This document shows, piece after piece, positions 35,995-47,400 of a stretch of 64,000 nucleotides of DNA. The stretch is from the NCBI GenBank assembly GCA_035235625.1, contig CP141146.1, positions 21,198,501 to 21,262,500 of the forward strand. The letters are read 5' to 3'. Numbering within the stretch: position 1 is the first letter of the stretch; every line of letters starts with the position of its first letter. Position numbers and translations under genes: made by a program. The notes below the pieces were generated by a model. The model saw nothing but the letters and a program-made list of their open reading frames with translations, was not told where the DNA came from and made no database searches. Source of the DNA: Saururus chinensis. Its lineage: Eukaryota; Streptophyta; Magnoliopsida; Piperales; Saururaceae.

Positions 35995-36250
35995 ATGAGG
36001 GAGATCCTGCACATCTAGGGAAGGCAGTGTGGCAACTAGATCGAGGTGAAGTTCTAGGATGTGGTTTGTGCCAATCACGGCATACACCCAATCGACTGCT
36101 ACTAGGGCACTTCCAACGTGCAACTGGAGCGTGTCAATGTCTACTACAACGAAGCCAGTTGCAGCCGGTTCGTCCCCCACTCCGTCCTCATGGACCACGA
36201 GCCCGGGACCATGGACAGCCTCTGGTCCGGGCCCTATAGCCAGATCTGGC
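35995..36250 (+). pseudogene. Beta-tubulin exon 1 fragment (pseudogene)
   Basis: From the ATG the reading gives MREILHI, a stop, then GRQCGN and on to DVVCANHGIHPIDCY, a second stop, [48 protein letters not shown]. This follows the first 85 or so residues of plant beta-tubulin, including the MREI autoregulation motif, QCGNQIG and [13 protein letters not shown]. Two premature stops and several substitutions show that it is dead. Similarity ends near 36250, before the usual end of exon 1. Pyrimidine-rich sequence at 35740-35960 could be the former 5'UTR. No other tubulin exon is in the window. Confidence 0.85.
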
Positions 36251-37127
36251 ACTCTTTGGACGCGGCTCCATCTTCCTCTCCCTCTGGCCATCACACCAGC
36301 ACCGCCTTGCGCCGTCAATCACACAAGGAGGAAGAAAAAAATTTGATCTTTGGTCATCGCAGCAGCAGTACGGTCACGATGCGCCATGACTTCTCCCCGC
36401 CCGACCACCGGTCACCTAAGTACTCCATCACGGCAAAGCAATGCCTTGGCCACAGGCGGGCAAAGACGCCACCAGCACATCTCTCCAATCCCCAGCAGTG
36501 GATGAAGAAGAACAAAAAACAAAATTTGGAAGGAGAAGAGAAAACGAGCGAAAAAAAAGCAACCAACCCTGCAATCAATCCGGAGAAACAAAATCCAGTT
36601 ATGTGTTGCAGGGATTTTTATATTAGAACGAACAAGGTCAATAAAGATTAGGATTTGTATTCAGATAGGTTGTTGTAAATCTGTTTCAACTCTTTCAATT
36701 CAAATATCACCTAGAGTTCGTCAGATAATCCGGGTTTCAGGATTTGTTTGTTATCGTTGTTAAGATACTGGATAATCAGTCAAAGGTTTTGGATACTCAT
36801 AACATGGGACCAGTTCAAACTCCCAATTAAGAGCCTCTATGAATAATAAGATATGTGAAGTTTGGATAATTATAACGTGAGACCAATTCAAACGCTTAAT
36901 GAAAGTCTGGCCCCCTAATTCTTTATAATAGTCCGGATAGCATAAAGACTATTGCTCACTTTCAATTTTTAACACGATCACCCGAATTCCTTGGGATGGT
37001 GTAGGACATTAAAATATATAAATTTCTGATGCAATTTCTCCCACCGGTCACAATGTTCCCCTCTTAGGGTTATTACCCCGATTAAGAAAAAAAAGGATGA
37101 TCATGAAGAAATTTACAAAGGAAGAAT
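36251..37127. other. Intergenic stretch, no gene recognised
   Basis: The first 350 bases are moderately GC-rich and hold open frames (for example 36118-36651, which begins in the tubulin relic) without any recognised domain. From about 36650 the sequence becomes AT-rich. An imperfect direct duplication (GGATA.TCA.AAC.TG.GACCA.TTCAAAC) is visible near 36790 and 36865. Confidence 0.5.
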
Positions 37128-37406
37128 TCATTCTCTCATCAATTTTTCTTTTACATCATCAATAAAAATAATACGGCCATATTCTAGATCTTCAACACAA
37201 AAAAGATATCCTTGCACAAGAATAAAGTCGAGAAGTCGTACATCTCTTAAATACTCTACAACAGCACCTCTGCGAGCTCTCATTAAGCTTTCTATAGCTC
37301 TATCCATTACAACTTCAGAAATTCCTTCAAAATGTAGACAAGTACCATATAAAGCAGTTTGAACTGCAGTTAACTCATTTGGAGAATTTGATAGAAAGCC
37401 GGACAT
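37128..37406 (-). CDS. Unrecognised 92-codon ORF
   Basis: An uninterrupted frame starts with ATG at 37406 and ends in TGA, with a balanced composition unlike the repeat-derived ORFs nearby. The product has charged, amphipathic stretches (VVMDRAIESLMRARRGAVVEYLRDV) and an acidic/basic C-terminus (DDVKEKLMRE). There is no signal peptide or membrane segment. A TATAAG motif lies about 45 nt upstream (near 37449-37454). I do not recognise the family. It could be a captured exon or a small gene, or a chance frame. Confidence 0.3.
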   Translation of the reverse strand: MSGFLSNSPNELTAVQTALYGTCLHFEGISEVVMDRAIESLMRARRGAVVEYLRDVRLLDFILVQGYLFCVEDLEYGRIIFIDDVKEKLMRE

Positions 37407-37689
37407 AATTTCTAATCATACTCTTTTCCGAGTTGTAAGAGTTACACTTATAAAAATGCTCCACTGTTACCCCTCGAAGGGGCTGTCAATTGACATATTT
37501 TTTTAAAAAAAATAAAAAAAAAAAGAGAAAAAGAGAGAGTCGAAAGAGACTTAGTCCAAAGTTTTAGAGTTTGACTAGCTCCAAAGTAGATAAAGTCTCT
37601 CAAGCTCACTAAGTCTAAAAGAAAAAGTTGTCATATTCTACACATGTAGAAATAAGATGAAACTTATAACAAAAAAAATTAATTAAGTA

Positions 37690-38070
37690 AAATCTCCACA
37701 GGCCCCACATTAAATTAGCCATTAAATTAAAATTACAAAAGGCTAAGTGAGACCCACGCTAAATTAGCTGTTAAATTAAAATCACAAGAGGCTAAGTGAG
37801 ACCTCCATGTATCCCATATCAAATTAGCTATCAAATCAAAATTACAAAAGGCTAAGTGAGACCCCCATAGGTCCCACATCAAATTAGCCATCAAATTAAA
37901 ATTATAAAAAGCTAAGTGAGACCCACATGAATCCCACGTCAAATTAGCCGTTAAATTAAAATCACAAAAGGCTAAGTGAGACCCCATGGGTCCCACATCG
38001 AATTAGCGATCAAATTAAAATTACAAAAGGCTAGGTGAGACCCACATGAGTCCCACGTCAAATTAGCCGC
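37690..38070 (-). repeat. 60-bp tandem array, six to seven units
   Basis: GGCTAAGTGAGACC occurs near 37741, 37790, 37849, 37909, 37968 and (as GGCTAGGTGAGACC) 38028, with a period of 59-60 bp except for one unit of about 49. Each unit also has a GTCCCACATCAAATTAGCC-like stretch. Because the period is close to 60, the minus strand keeps an open frame (37733-37996) that encodes repeats of GSHLAFCDFNLTANLTWD. It looks like a minisatellite, not a gene. Confidence 0.88.
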
Positions 38071-38074
38071 CTCG

Positions 38075-38330
38075 TCTGGCTGCCAGGTAAGTCAGGGATG
38101 GATCACCGGCGAGCGGCGATCCCCATGGCATCGGCCCCACTACTGGTGGACGGCTACCCAACCCCCCGCCATAGACCACAAATCTTCTTTCCCTCTGTTC
38201 TTTGTTCACTAAATTGGGGGAAAACGAGGAATTTATGCCTCCGCCACCCATCGCCGGCTGTGGCTGGCGAAAGTTCGGCTGTACACTGAGGGGCGAACGA
38301 TTGTGTCCGAAGATCGCCTGCTGATGTTGG
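38075..38330 (-). mobile_element. Family B LTR fragment, reverse, distal piece
   Basis: A GGCGG/CCGGC-rich stretch that continues, across the family A solo LTR, from the reverse B LTR start at 43165-43828; GTTGG is duplicated at the junction. It breaks off against the 60-bp array. Confidence 0.55.
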
Positions 38331-41300
38331 TGTAACACCCGAGATTTTTCACACATTTTCCTCAAAATTCACGAAAATGTTTTGCAATATAATGTCTGTA
38401 AATCGGAGGAAAATGATGAAATCAAAACCTAATAAAACAGTTTATAATTTAAAACACTAAACATCCACTTTCCATCCAAATATTTTCATCACACGGTCAA
38501 ACATCGTACGGCCAAAGCAAATATCATCAGGCGCTACTCGAAAACACACGTACGACTAAATTCGCTATGATCATAGACTTTAAAATACAAATCACTCCCA
38601 GGCATTCCTGAGTACAAGTCCCATAACAGTCCACAGACTAATCTAAATAAAAGTCCAGAATATAAACATCTTAACGTCTCATCTCACCCAATACATCGGA
38701 TCGTGGCACAAACAAACTCGCAGTGAGTCAAGCATATACCTGAGTCAACGGGAATCAATCCTCCGCTAAAATGAGCATCCATCTCCAGGAGCTCTCCAAC
38801 ACACACCTGCAAAAGCCTCCCGAACCACGGGGCTAAAAATGGTAGGGTGAGTATTTTCATACTCAGTAGGAAAAATACCCAGTAGGGGAAATCCCAAACG
38901 GTGAACTCAATAAGTTCATAAATACATGCGTTCATGCAACTCAAACATGAAGCAGATAGGCATATCAATATCATGCTCATGCACATACAAACATACCAAA
39001 TGCACCATCGTGCCAAAGACATACTAAAAGCACCATTGTGCCAAAAACGTACCATCAAACGAAACTTACACAAACACCCTTATCCAGGGTCTTACAAACT
39101 TACTCGTACCATTGCACACATACTCAGACAACATACGCATACTTGTACGACCTTACTTGTACAATCATATGCTCACTCATACAGCTTACACATACCTGTA
39201 TGACCTTACTCGTACAGCTTACACTTACTCGTGCGACCTTCCTCGCACATCTTACACTTACAGTCTTACTCAGAAACTTACGCTTACAGTCTTGCTCATA
39301 ATCATAATCTTACAGTCGTGCTCATAGTCATACTCTTATAGTCGTGCTCATAGTCATACTCTTACAGTCGTGCTCATACTCATACGCTTACAGTTGTACT
39401 CATACTCATATACTTACAGTCGTTCTCATACACAAACGCTTACAGTCGTGCTCACACACATAATCGTACATATACGCATACTATCGACCGCTGAAGCTCA
39501 TTACAACTAATCAGCTCTAGCGTCGAGATGGAAAAGAATGCCACTAGGGCAACACCTTAACCTCCGGGGAGTGACTAGACGCCATGGACTTTTTCGAAGG
39601 TAAGGCACACCAGTGCTCATGGGGCACAGGATCAAACAGGTAAGAGTAGATCCATGATACTATTTACCTGAGCGCACAAATATACACCTACACATAAGGG
39701 GTCATACAATTGCCCACACATAAGGGGTCTTATAGTGCCATAGAATCGCCCACCATAATGGGTCTTATAGTGCCAGTGCCACTCTTGGGCGGAATCATAC
39801 AACACTTTTAACAGAGCATCAAACGCCTGGGCTTACATAGCACACAGACCAAAACAGAAACATACGTCGCTCTCAACAGAGCAAAAGACGTCTGGTGCTC
39901 TACACAGTACACAGACAACATCTCGCAGGATAACCACCATGGCAAGACATGATAAATGCTTAGCCGACTCATTATCGGCTAGCTCAAACACGGAACTTAA
40001 TCCGTCGAACCCTCAGGTCTCAAACTCACAACGCTATCATTAGTTGTGCTTATAATTCAAGTTTGAATTAAGTACATTATGCGGTATAATTATGCCACAC
40101 AAACTCACAGTGCTCAACTGATCAAACCGATGCTAAGCCTGATCGAAACCCTAGTTCGTCAGGGCAGCAGACTTCCTTACCTCGTCCATATCAGGATCAA
40201 AACTTACCGTACACCAAAATCTTACAGTCTTACATCTCTGCCATCTACCTTATGGCCAAAACATCGTACACAAATGTCATCATACTAAGCTCCTCAGAGC
40301 CAAACCCAATTGTCGCCCTCTTACTTAATACCTCACTGATTATGCTTACTTTTCACTTCATAAAATGTACATTATGCTTGTACAATTATGAACACTCTTA
40401 CAATCTGACAACCGCCCAACATACAATCCAACTCAAACCGATCCATTCTAATCCTTGCCCGTCATACTCTTATCCTCTGTCATCTGTCATACGCTTACAC
40501 AACCGTATCCAAATTCAGACAAAGCCTCTGCAACCTCTTACTGTCCATCGCCCATACCTCTGCCCACATACACTTACACATATCCATACCATAGGCAAAA
40601 ACCATCATACATACATATGTCTCCCACATACGTATAACATACACATACGGTCATACATACGTAACTTACGAACATGCATGCTAGCCATCACTAGCACATG
40701 CATACATCAAACATACACGCTAGTCATCACTAGCACATGCACACACATTCATACATACTTCAACATGCACGCTAGCCATCACTACCACATACTCAATCAA
40801 CGTACGAAACTTACCAACAAACACGCTAGCCATCACTAGCACATACATACATCCAACGTACTTACAACCAACATGCATGTCATATGCATTTCAACATACC
40901 ATACAATCGTGCTTACACGTACATCATGCAATCAGATCGTTACTTAACATCCAAAGCATGGAATCATACAATCCTAGCATGTTACTACTCATTCAAAGCA
41001 TGCTATCATGAATTTACGAGTTCAAAGCTCCCCTACCTCGTAATCATGACGTTTGATGGCGAGCACACAACGGTGGCAGCGTCGGCGGTGGAGTTGGCAG
41101 TCAAAACCATTGCCTAGCTGAGAGAGCTGCCGTCCCGAGGATTTTAAGAAGTGCCGGAAACAATCACGGCCAAACGAGGTGTTAGAATCAATGCGGCAAA
41201 GTCCGCAAACCACGGCGGCACACTAGGGGCGGCCGGGAGAAATGTCATGCCAACATAAGTGGCAGTGTGACCAGAAATCGAGGGTGTACTCACTGAAGAT

Positions 41301-43164
41301 CGGCCGGTGGCTAAGACGTGCTCAGCCGGCCACAAGACGTCGAAATCGGCCGTGGACAACACCCAACGGCGACAATTTCGGTCAACAAAGGCCCACATAA
41401 GGGCGGAGAGCGTGGGGCAACGCTCGAGGACAGAGGAGAGGTGGAGAAGGGCTACGTGTCAACTCCACTCGGTGGCAGAGCCAACCGACGGTCAGACGGC
41501 ACAAATACTGCGCCTAAACCCTAAACCGCACACGCGGCCAAAGGGGAGGGACATTGGCAATCCAAGGCTCATAAGAGGCCGACAGGGCTAAGGCCCTAGT
41601 GGTGGCCAATCGAAACGGTGACATCGCCGATCACACCCACAACCACCACCATGGTGCGGGCAGCTGTGCATCACGCACGACATAGGGCAGGGGAAGGTTC
41701 AGGGTCGAGCAAAGGCCATGAGGCCGTCACTGGTCAAGGCCTGAGCAGGTGAACTCATCCACCTTCAGTCACGGTAAGTCATACCAATTCTTGCCGAAGG
41801 CCGTCTGGTACTGACGGCGTAAAAGGGCAAGAAGGGTCAACGACAAATATGTCGGTGAGACAGAACTAGCTGCGGCTACGGGCCGCAAGGCTGAACAAGG
41901 CCCAGAGGGGTGGCCCATTGGCATCACCAGGCCAGGGCGGAGCCAAACTAAGGTCCTCTAGGTAAAGTCTGGCGTCCGACTGATGGCGGCAGTCACCACG
42001 TCCGAAACGGACGTATACCAAAAATAGGGGACGCCCGGACTAAGCAAGGGAGAGACGGAGGCTGAATCGGTCTGGGTGGGGCCGTCCCTGGCCATTGCCA
42101 GGCCGGGGTGGAGCCCACAACAGTTGGGCTGCCCTCACCCGCCAACGATGGCGGCGCTAACCCACTGGAAATCGAATCACAGTAAGGGCAAAATGCACCG
42201 GCCGGAGTAGAGGATGGCGGAGGAGATGGAACCGGGCTGGGCCGGGTGGTCCATAGCCTTCGCCGACCAAGGCAAGGCTGGAGCAAGGTCAAGACGGCCG
42301 TGGCTCGCCGGCGGCGGCCACCAATTCGTCCAAAACAGTACTCCGGCAAAAAACAGGGCAGCAGGAGGAAAATCAACTGGGGCGGCGGAGCGGAGGCCCC
42401 CGGCGCCGGGAGGGGTAACCCATCATCGTCGCCGGACCAAGGCGACTCCGACTGAGCACCGCCGGGCCGTCCAACGGCGGCCGAAGCCGTCCGGCGAGAT
42501 CGACAGAAGGGGGACGGAAAACAGGGGCAGAGGGGGAAATCATGGGAGCAGCGGGGCGGAGGCCCACTGGGCCGGGAGAGGTGGCCTCCCGCCGTCACCG
42601 GCCCAGGGCGGAACCATGGGCGGCTCTTGCCGGCCCACGGCGGCGGCGGTACACACAAAGCACAGTGCGAAAAGGGCTAACCGGGAGAGATGTGGTGGAG
42701 GGCGGAGCGGCCATGGGCGGCCGGGATGGTGGCCCCCCTGCCATCGCACGGCCGGGGCGGAACCAGTGGCGGCGGTGCTGCGGCCAACCGGCGGCCGGTG
42801 GCGGCTAGCAGAGGAAACCAGAGGGGGGCGGTGCACTATTCCTTCCAGAATTTTCTGGATCGGGCTCGGCCGAGTCCGAGCCCGATCTTCTCTTTTTATA
42901 TATTTTTTTTTCTTTTTTTTTTCCAATCGTGCCCCCATCACACGCATACCACATGGTTACACGTTGTGAGTCTAAAATTTGCGCCGAAAGCGTGCAGCAA
43001 GGCCCGTGGCCTGCGACTAAGCCCCACACCCGACTCTATGGGTATAAATACGGGGGAAAAATATAAATACGAATACGCCGAAGCGTAACATTTTTCCTGC
43101 CGAAAGTGGCCAGAAAAATAGTAGAAAAATCACAGAAAATCATAGAAAAATCAGGGACATTACA
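38331..43164 (-). mobile_element. Family A solo LTR, reverse (4834 bp, TSD GTTGG)
   Basis: Flanked by GTTGG at 38326-38330 and 43165-43169, with ends TGTAACA and CATTACA. It is colinear with the reverse copy at 13381-18322. It carries no internal region. It is inserted in reverse family B LTR sequence. The antisense GC-rich ORF (42214-42969) is at the same relative position as the one in the 13381 copy. Confidence 0.93.
39085..39480 (-). repeat. GTAAG/TACGA-rich array of family A (third reverse copy)
   Basis: On the plus strand it reads as repeated CTTACAGTCGTGCTCATA units, more regular (about 30 bp) than in the other copies, from about 39255 to 39460. Confidence 0.8.
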
Positions 43165-43828
43165 GTTGGGCACTTATTGACGGAGACCCGAGGCCAATGC
43201 CCTCAGTCACTTCTCTTTAATTAAGATAACAAAAACAATACTTTTACCGGCTAATCATTTAATAAACTAATTTATTTCAGAATTAAGATGGTGAACCTAC
43301 CTCATATGCCGGGTTATTATCAATCCACCATTGCTGAAATTTCGAGCTCCCTCCTATGTCGTCTGCTGCCATAGCCTGAAAATTGTTTTCTTTTCTTCTC
43401 CCCGGTCCAAGCCCCTCCCTTCACGGCCAAAGTTTTCCCAAGCATGAGATTAGGATTCTTAATCCCTAATGAGTTGGGCTAAAATCTACTCAATTCGGTA
43501 ACTAAATTAAGTTAAAAAAAACACAATTTCGGAGCTGTAAATAATCGGGCTCACAAAACGACTTAAACGGGCCAGTTGCATGTTTAAATCGGGTAAATAG
43601 GCCTTATACGATATGTTCAACTTGGAACAGTCGTATCTCCCTCTTCTGAACTCCGATTTATGCTTCTTGGTGGCGTTTTGAAGCTCTTTTTGTCTACTTT
43701 CTAAGAATCTAGGGATCATCTACCAATTCAAAGCATTGAATAAGTTATTCAAATGAGAAGGTCAAGGGGTCCAACACCCTAATTTCCCGTGGTCAACTTC
43801 GGGAATTTAGAAAATTCCCGGACGTTAC
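43165..43828 (-). mobile_element. Family B LTR start, reverse
   Basis: Read from 43828 leftwards it begins TGTAACGTCCGGGAATTTTC and follows the first 660 bp of the B LTR at 44499 (GGAGTTC, GAGGGAGATA and a GAGGTAGGTT landmark near 43300). It is inserted at the edge of an integrase relic and is broken on its other side. Confidence 0.8.
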
Positions 43829-44340
43829 AATGGCACCCCAACATCGACTATCTCTGATAGGGGTCTGCATTTCACTTCTAGATACTGGAAAAGTGTGCAA
43901 GAAGCCTTAGGGACAAAATTGAGTTATAGCACAACTTTCCATCCTCAGACTGATGGCCAGTCAGAGCGTACCATCCAAATTCTAGAGGATGTGCTCAGGG
44001 CATGCATCATGGATTGGAAAGTTAATTGGGATGAGTTCCTACCGTTGATAGAGTTTGCCTACAATAACAACTATCATTCTAGTATTGACATGACACCTTA
44101 TAAAGCCCTTTATGGATGATCATGTCATTCCCCTACATGCTGGGATGAAGTAGGTAAGCAAATGATTTTAAAGTATGAAATTATACAACAATGTACAAAC
44201 AAGGTTAAGGAAATCAAATGTAAATTGTTGACGGCACAAAGTAGGCAGAAAAATTACGCAGATCAAAGGCGGAGGGAGTAAGAATTCCAGACCAAAGATC
44301 ATGTATTCCTGATGCTCAAGAGTTTTGGGGAGATATTCCT
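43829..44340 (+). pseudogene. Ty3/gypsy integrase C-terminal relic
   Basis: The reading gives [41 protein letters not shown], then [29 protein letters not shown] and YKALYG. After a stop it continues as SCHSPTCWDEVGKQ, KVKEIKCKLLTAQSRQKNYADQRRR, a second stop and EFQTKDHVFLMLK. These are the end of the integrase catalytic core (D..., then the E of QSERT) and the following GPY/F-type region. At least two stops are present. It is plus-strand like the gag-RT at 32080-34154 and may be the same element torn apart, but that is inference. Confidence 0.88.
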
Positions 44341-44498
44341 TATGTGTTATTACCCCCAATAGCAACAAGACAACCCAGTCGCCCACAATCAGTCTGCATT
44401 AGGAATACAATGGACCGTGTGACCATGGAGAGAGATGGTAGAGTAGGTTATAAGTGTGGAAGGTACAAACAATCTGAACATAATAGTAAAAGATGCAC
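44341..44498 (+). pseudogene. MULE transposase C-terminus (CCHC-type knuckle), copy 1
   Basis: The reading LPPIATRQPSRPQSVCIR...YKCGRYKQSEHNSKRC follows the C-terminus of MuDR-type transposases (LPP...RPPGRPKKKRI...CSRCG..GHN.RTC). The spacing C-x2-C-x4-H-x4-C is kept but the second Cys is Tyr. It is cut from the PMD gene downstream by a solo family B LTR. Confidence 0.75.
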
Positions 44499-47400
44499 TG
44501 TAACGTCTGGGAATTTTCTAAATTCCCGAAGTCGACCACTAGAAATTAGGCTGTTAGACCCCTTGATTTTCTTATAAGAATAAATCAATCATTGGTTAAA
44601 ACTGGTGGGTGATACTTATATGGATGGAAAATAGACAGAAAGATCTTCGAAACGCCTCAAAGAACGTATGAATAGGAGTTCGGATGAGGGAGATATGGCT
44701 ATTCGAAGTTGATCATAATGTCAGGGCCCGTTTACCCGAATTTGACACGTTAATTGGCCTTTTAAGTTGCTTTATGGGCCCAATTATTTAGCATTTCGAA
44801 ATTATAATTTAAGGGCCTAATTAATTCGGAGAGTTTTGGCCCCATTTCTCATGGAATTAGGAGCCCTAATCCCATGCCCATAAAAATAAATAATTAGGGC
44901 TTTTTGGGGGGATTTTTGGATCGTTAAGCGAAGGGGAAGGAGGAGTCGTCAACAAAATTTTTCCGGCGAGGCTCCAGCAACAGTAGATCGACGACAACTC
45001 AGTCTTTGAGGTAGGATCACTCATCGAATTTTATATGTTTTACACCCAATTAATCTTAAATGTAAGCTTTTAATAAAATAGAATAGCTTGAAAAACGGTC
45101 GTCAAACCCAACTCGGAATGGCGGTGGTTTCAAGTAGCAAGGGGGAAATCAAGGTAAGGCCATTCGGCCCAGGCGGAGCTCCTGCAAACCACCACCAGAG
45201 GAAAACGTTAGATGTTCTAAATAGCTGTTGGTGGTGGATCGACTGAACATTTTCTCACTGGCCGTAGTGGCCAAGGGATCCGCCCACCAGAGGTGGATCT
45301 GCACTCATAGATTAGGCCGAATAAGAAAGAGGCCCTCTGGCAAGCCCAACAGGTCGGAATCAGACACCACTGTGGCTGCCAAAGAAAAGTATTAGAGCCT
45401 ACAACGCCAGTGCAGCCAATGGATCTCCACCAGCGGTTCTATTCGATTGAATTAGAAGATGGAAAAGGGGGAGAGAGGATCAGAGAAGCGGGAGGGGGGT
45501 TGCGATTCTCTGCCTAGTTATGGGACTGGATTCACCGTAGACTGGCGATCCGATTGAGCCGGCCATTGCCGGGCTACGACTGCCCATTGCCGCTCTGGCC
45601 AAAGGCATGAAGCCTCTGGCCGTGTATGGAATACCGGCAGCACGAATCCCGGCCTGCAACGGGACCGATACTCTCGGATTTGCCGTTCGACGGTAATTCG
45701 GTTGAGCCGGTCCCTCGCTTCCCCCGGTGTCTGCCGTCATGCTAGCCAGAGGCTCCTGGCCGACTGCGAAAGAGATGACCCATGAAATGGGTCATTGGGT
45801 CGGACCCGGGTCAGGCCACCCAAAGCATTTGGCCAGGACCCGGCCAGTCTGAGTCTGGTTCGTGTCCAGGTCGGTCTAAAAAAAATAAAAATAAATCAAG
45901 GGTTGAACTGGGTCTGGTTAAGGGGGCTAAAAATGTTAAAATAATTCTAGAACAATACTCATGGACCTTAAGAGGTATGGGAGTATTTGGACCAAATTTC
46001 AGGAATGGGAAAAATCCCATAGACTATAAAATAACCCTTTTACCCCTTATAGTTAAATCGTCATTTGAAAAATACTTACCCAGCTTAGGGGCTTCGGTTT
46101 AGTGTCCTATGAGTGATCTTAAAAATTGAGAAAATTCTCAATAAGATTTTATTGGGTAACCTAATTATAGGTCAAACCACTTAGTAAGGAAAAATCTCAG
46201 TGCTTGGTTAGTTGACCCTTTTTGCCCCTAGGATTTATAGTAAATCGTTAGTCAAAACCTGGGTCAGTTTAAGGGGTTCACGACCCCGTCACATGCCAGG
46301 AAAATTACACAGAGTCCATGAAGTCTAGTAGTACCCTTGAGTTTAATTTTGGACCCATTGGATGTCAATAAGGTCATAAACCAAATGACAGAAATACCCC
46401 TTTGAGTGGACCCGCCCACATTCGTGTTAATGGAAGCATGGATCAGTGTGAGAGTGGAGCCTCCTGAGATGATTATGACTTAAAATAAATAAAAAGGAAG
46501 TAAGATGACAAGATTATCGAAGGGAAGGTATCATACCCTAGGTGGTAAAATTACCCTAACGCTCTTAGGGCAGTATATTCTGTTTTTGTTGAAACAGATA
46601 ACCTAATTAATCAAGAGTTAGGGTACCCTATAAATGGCTTCAAAAGGAAGGGGTGTAACCAGTAAGTGACACGAAGACCTTGTCAAATCACAATGTTACA
46701 GGAAATAATGGGAAAAACCCTAATTTTTAGGGATTAAGGTAGTGTATTACACGTGTTTGTAATCGAATGTATCTATCGAATAGAGTGTTATATATGTAAC
46801 TCGTGGGAAGTATTAGAGTTGTTTACACTCTTGGGCTTGAATTCACTAAGCCCTAGCCTTGCAAATGAGTGCAATGAGCCTTTGTTTATTGTTATGAACT
46901 TGTATGACTTAATGTTATTTATGTTGCTTACTTTGGCGCATGCTTTTATTATTGATGCTTTGATTTATATAGGTAACTTAATATTAATGAAGTTTAATCA
47001 AGTGACATAGGTTGCCGTTAAATTGGGGGAGACCATCTAATCAAGATAAAGACTAAAATACCCTCAATAGGGTTTAGGACCTGTTCATGGAGTGAACGGG
47101 GCCCTGACATAGAATCTTACCTTGGTTAATGAACTGAGGGTGCTTACGGGATGTTCTCTAAGTTATAGCTCAGTGGATCAGCCAGTTATTGGGCCAATTT
47201 ATAAGGTGAAGAGGACCCAAATGGTTGAGCGGATACTTGTCTAGATGGAATAATCTAGTTTAAGTTTAGATGTTTGGGGAAGTCAATGGTCATAAAGACC
47301 CGAGTCTTTTATTGATACATTAGTAATGTCTTATAAAACATTTTCTCCCAGAGTTGGGATGATGGAGATTGCGATATAATTATTCATCACCACGACGGTT

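Noticed and set aside
35706..36239. 177-codon plus-strand ORF
   Set aside because: It runs from pyrimidine-rich sequence into the tubulin relic in the wrong frame.
37690..38070. CRISPR-like look of evenly spaced repeats
   Set aside because: The whole unit repeats with no unique spacers, and the genome is that of a plant. It is a minisatellite.
42214..42969. 251-codon Gly/Arg/Pro-rich ORF as a gene
   Set aside because: GC-rich LTR sequence, antisense to the element, with overlapping open frames on both strands. Recorded only as a finding.
31969..44340. One intact gypsy element from gag to integrase
   Set aside because: RT stops at 34154. The 9.7 kb up to the integrase contains unrelated arrays, a tubulin relic and other LTRs, so continuity is not shown.
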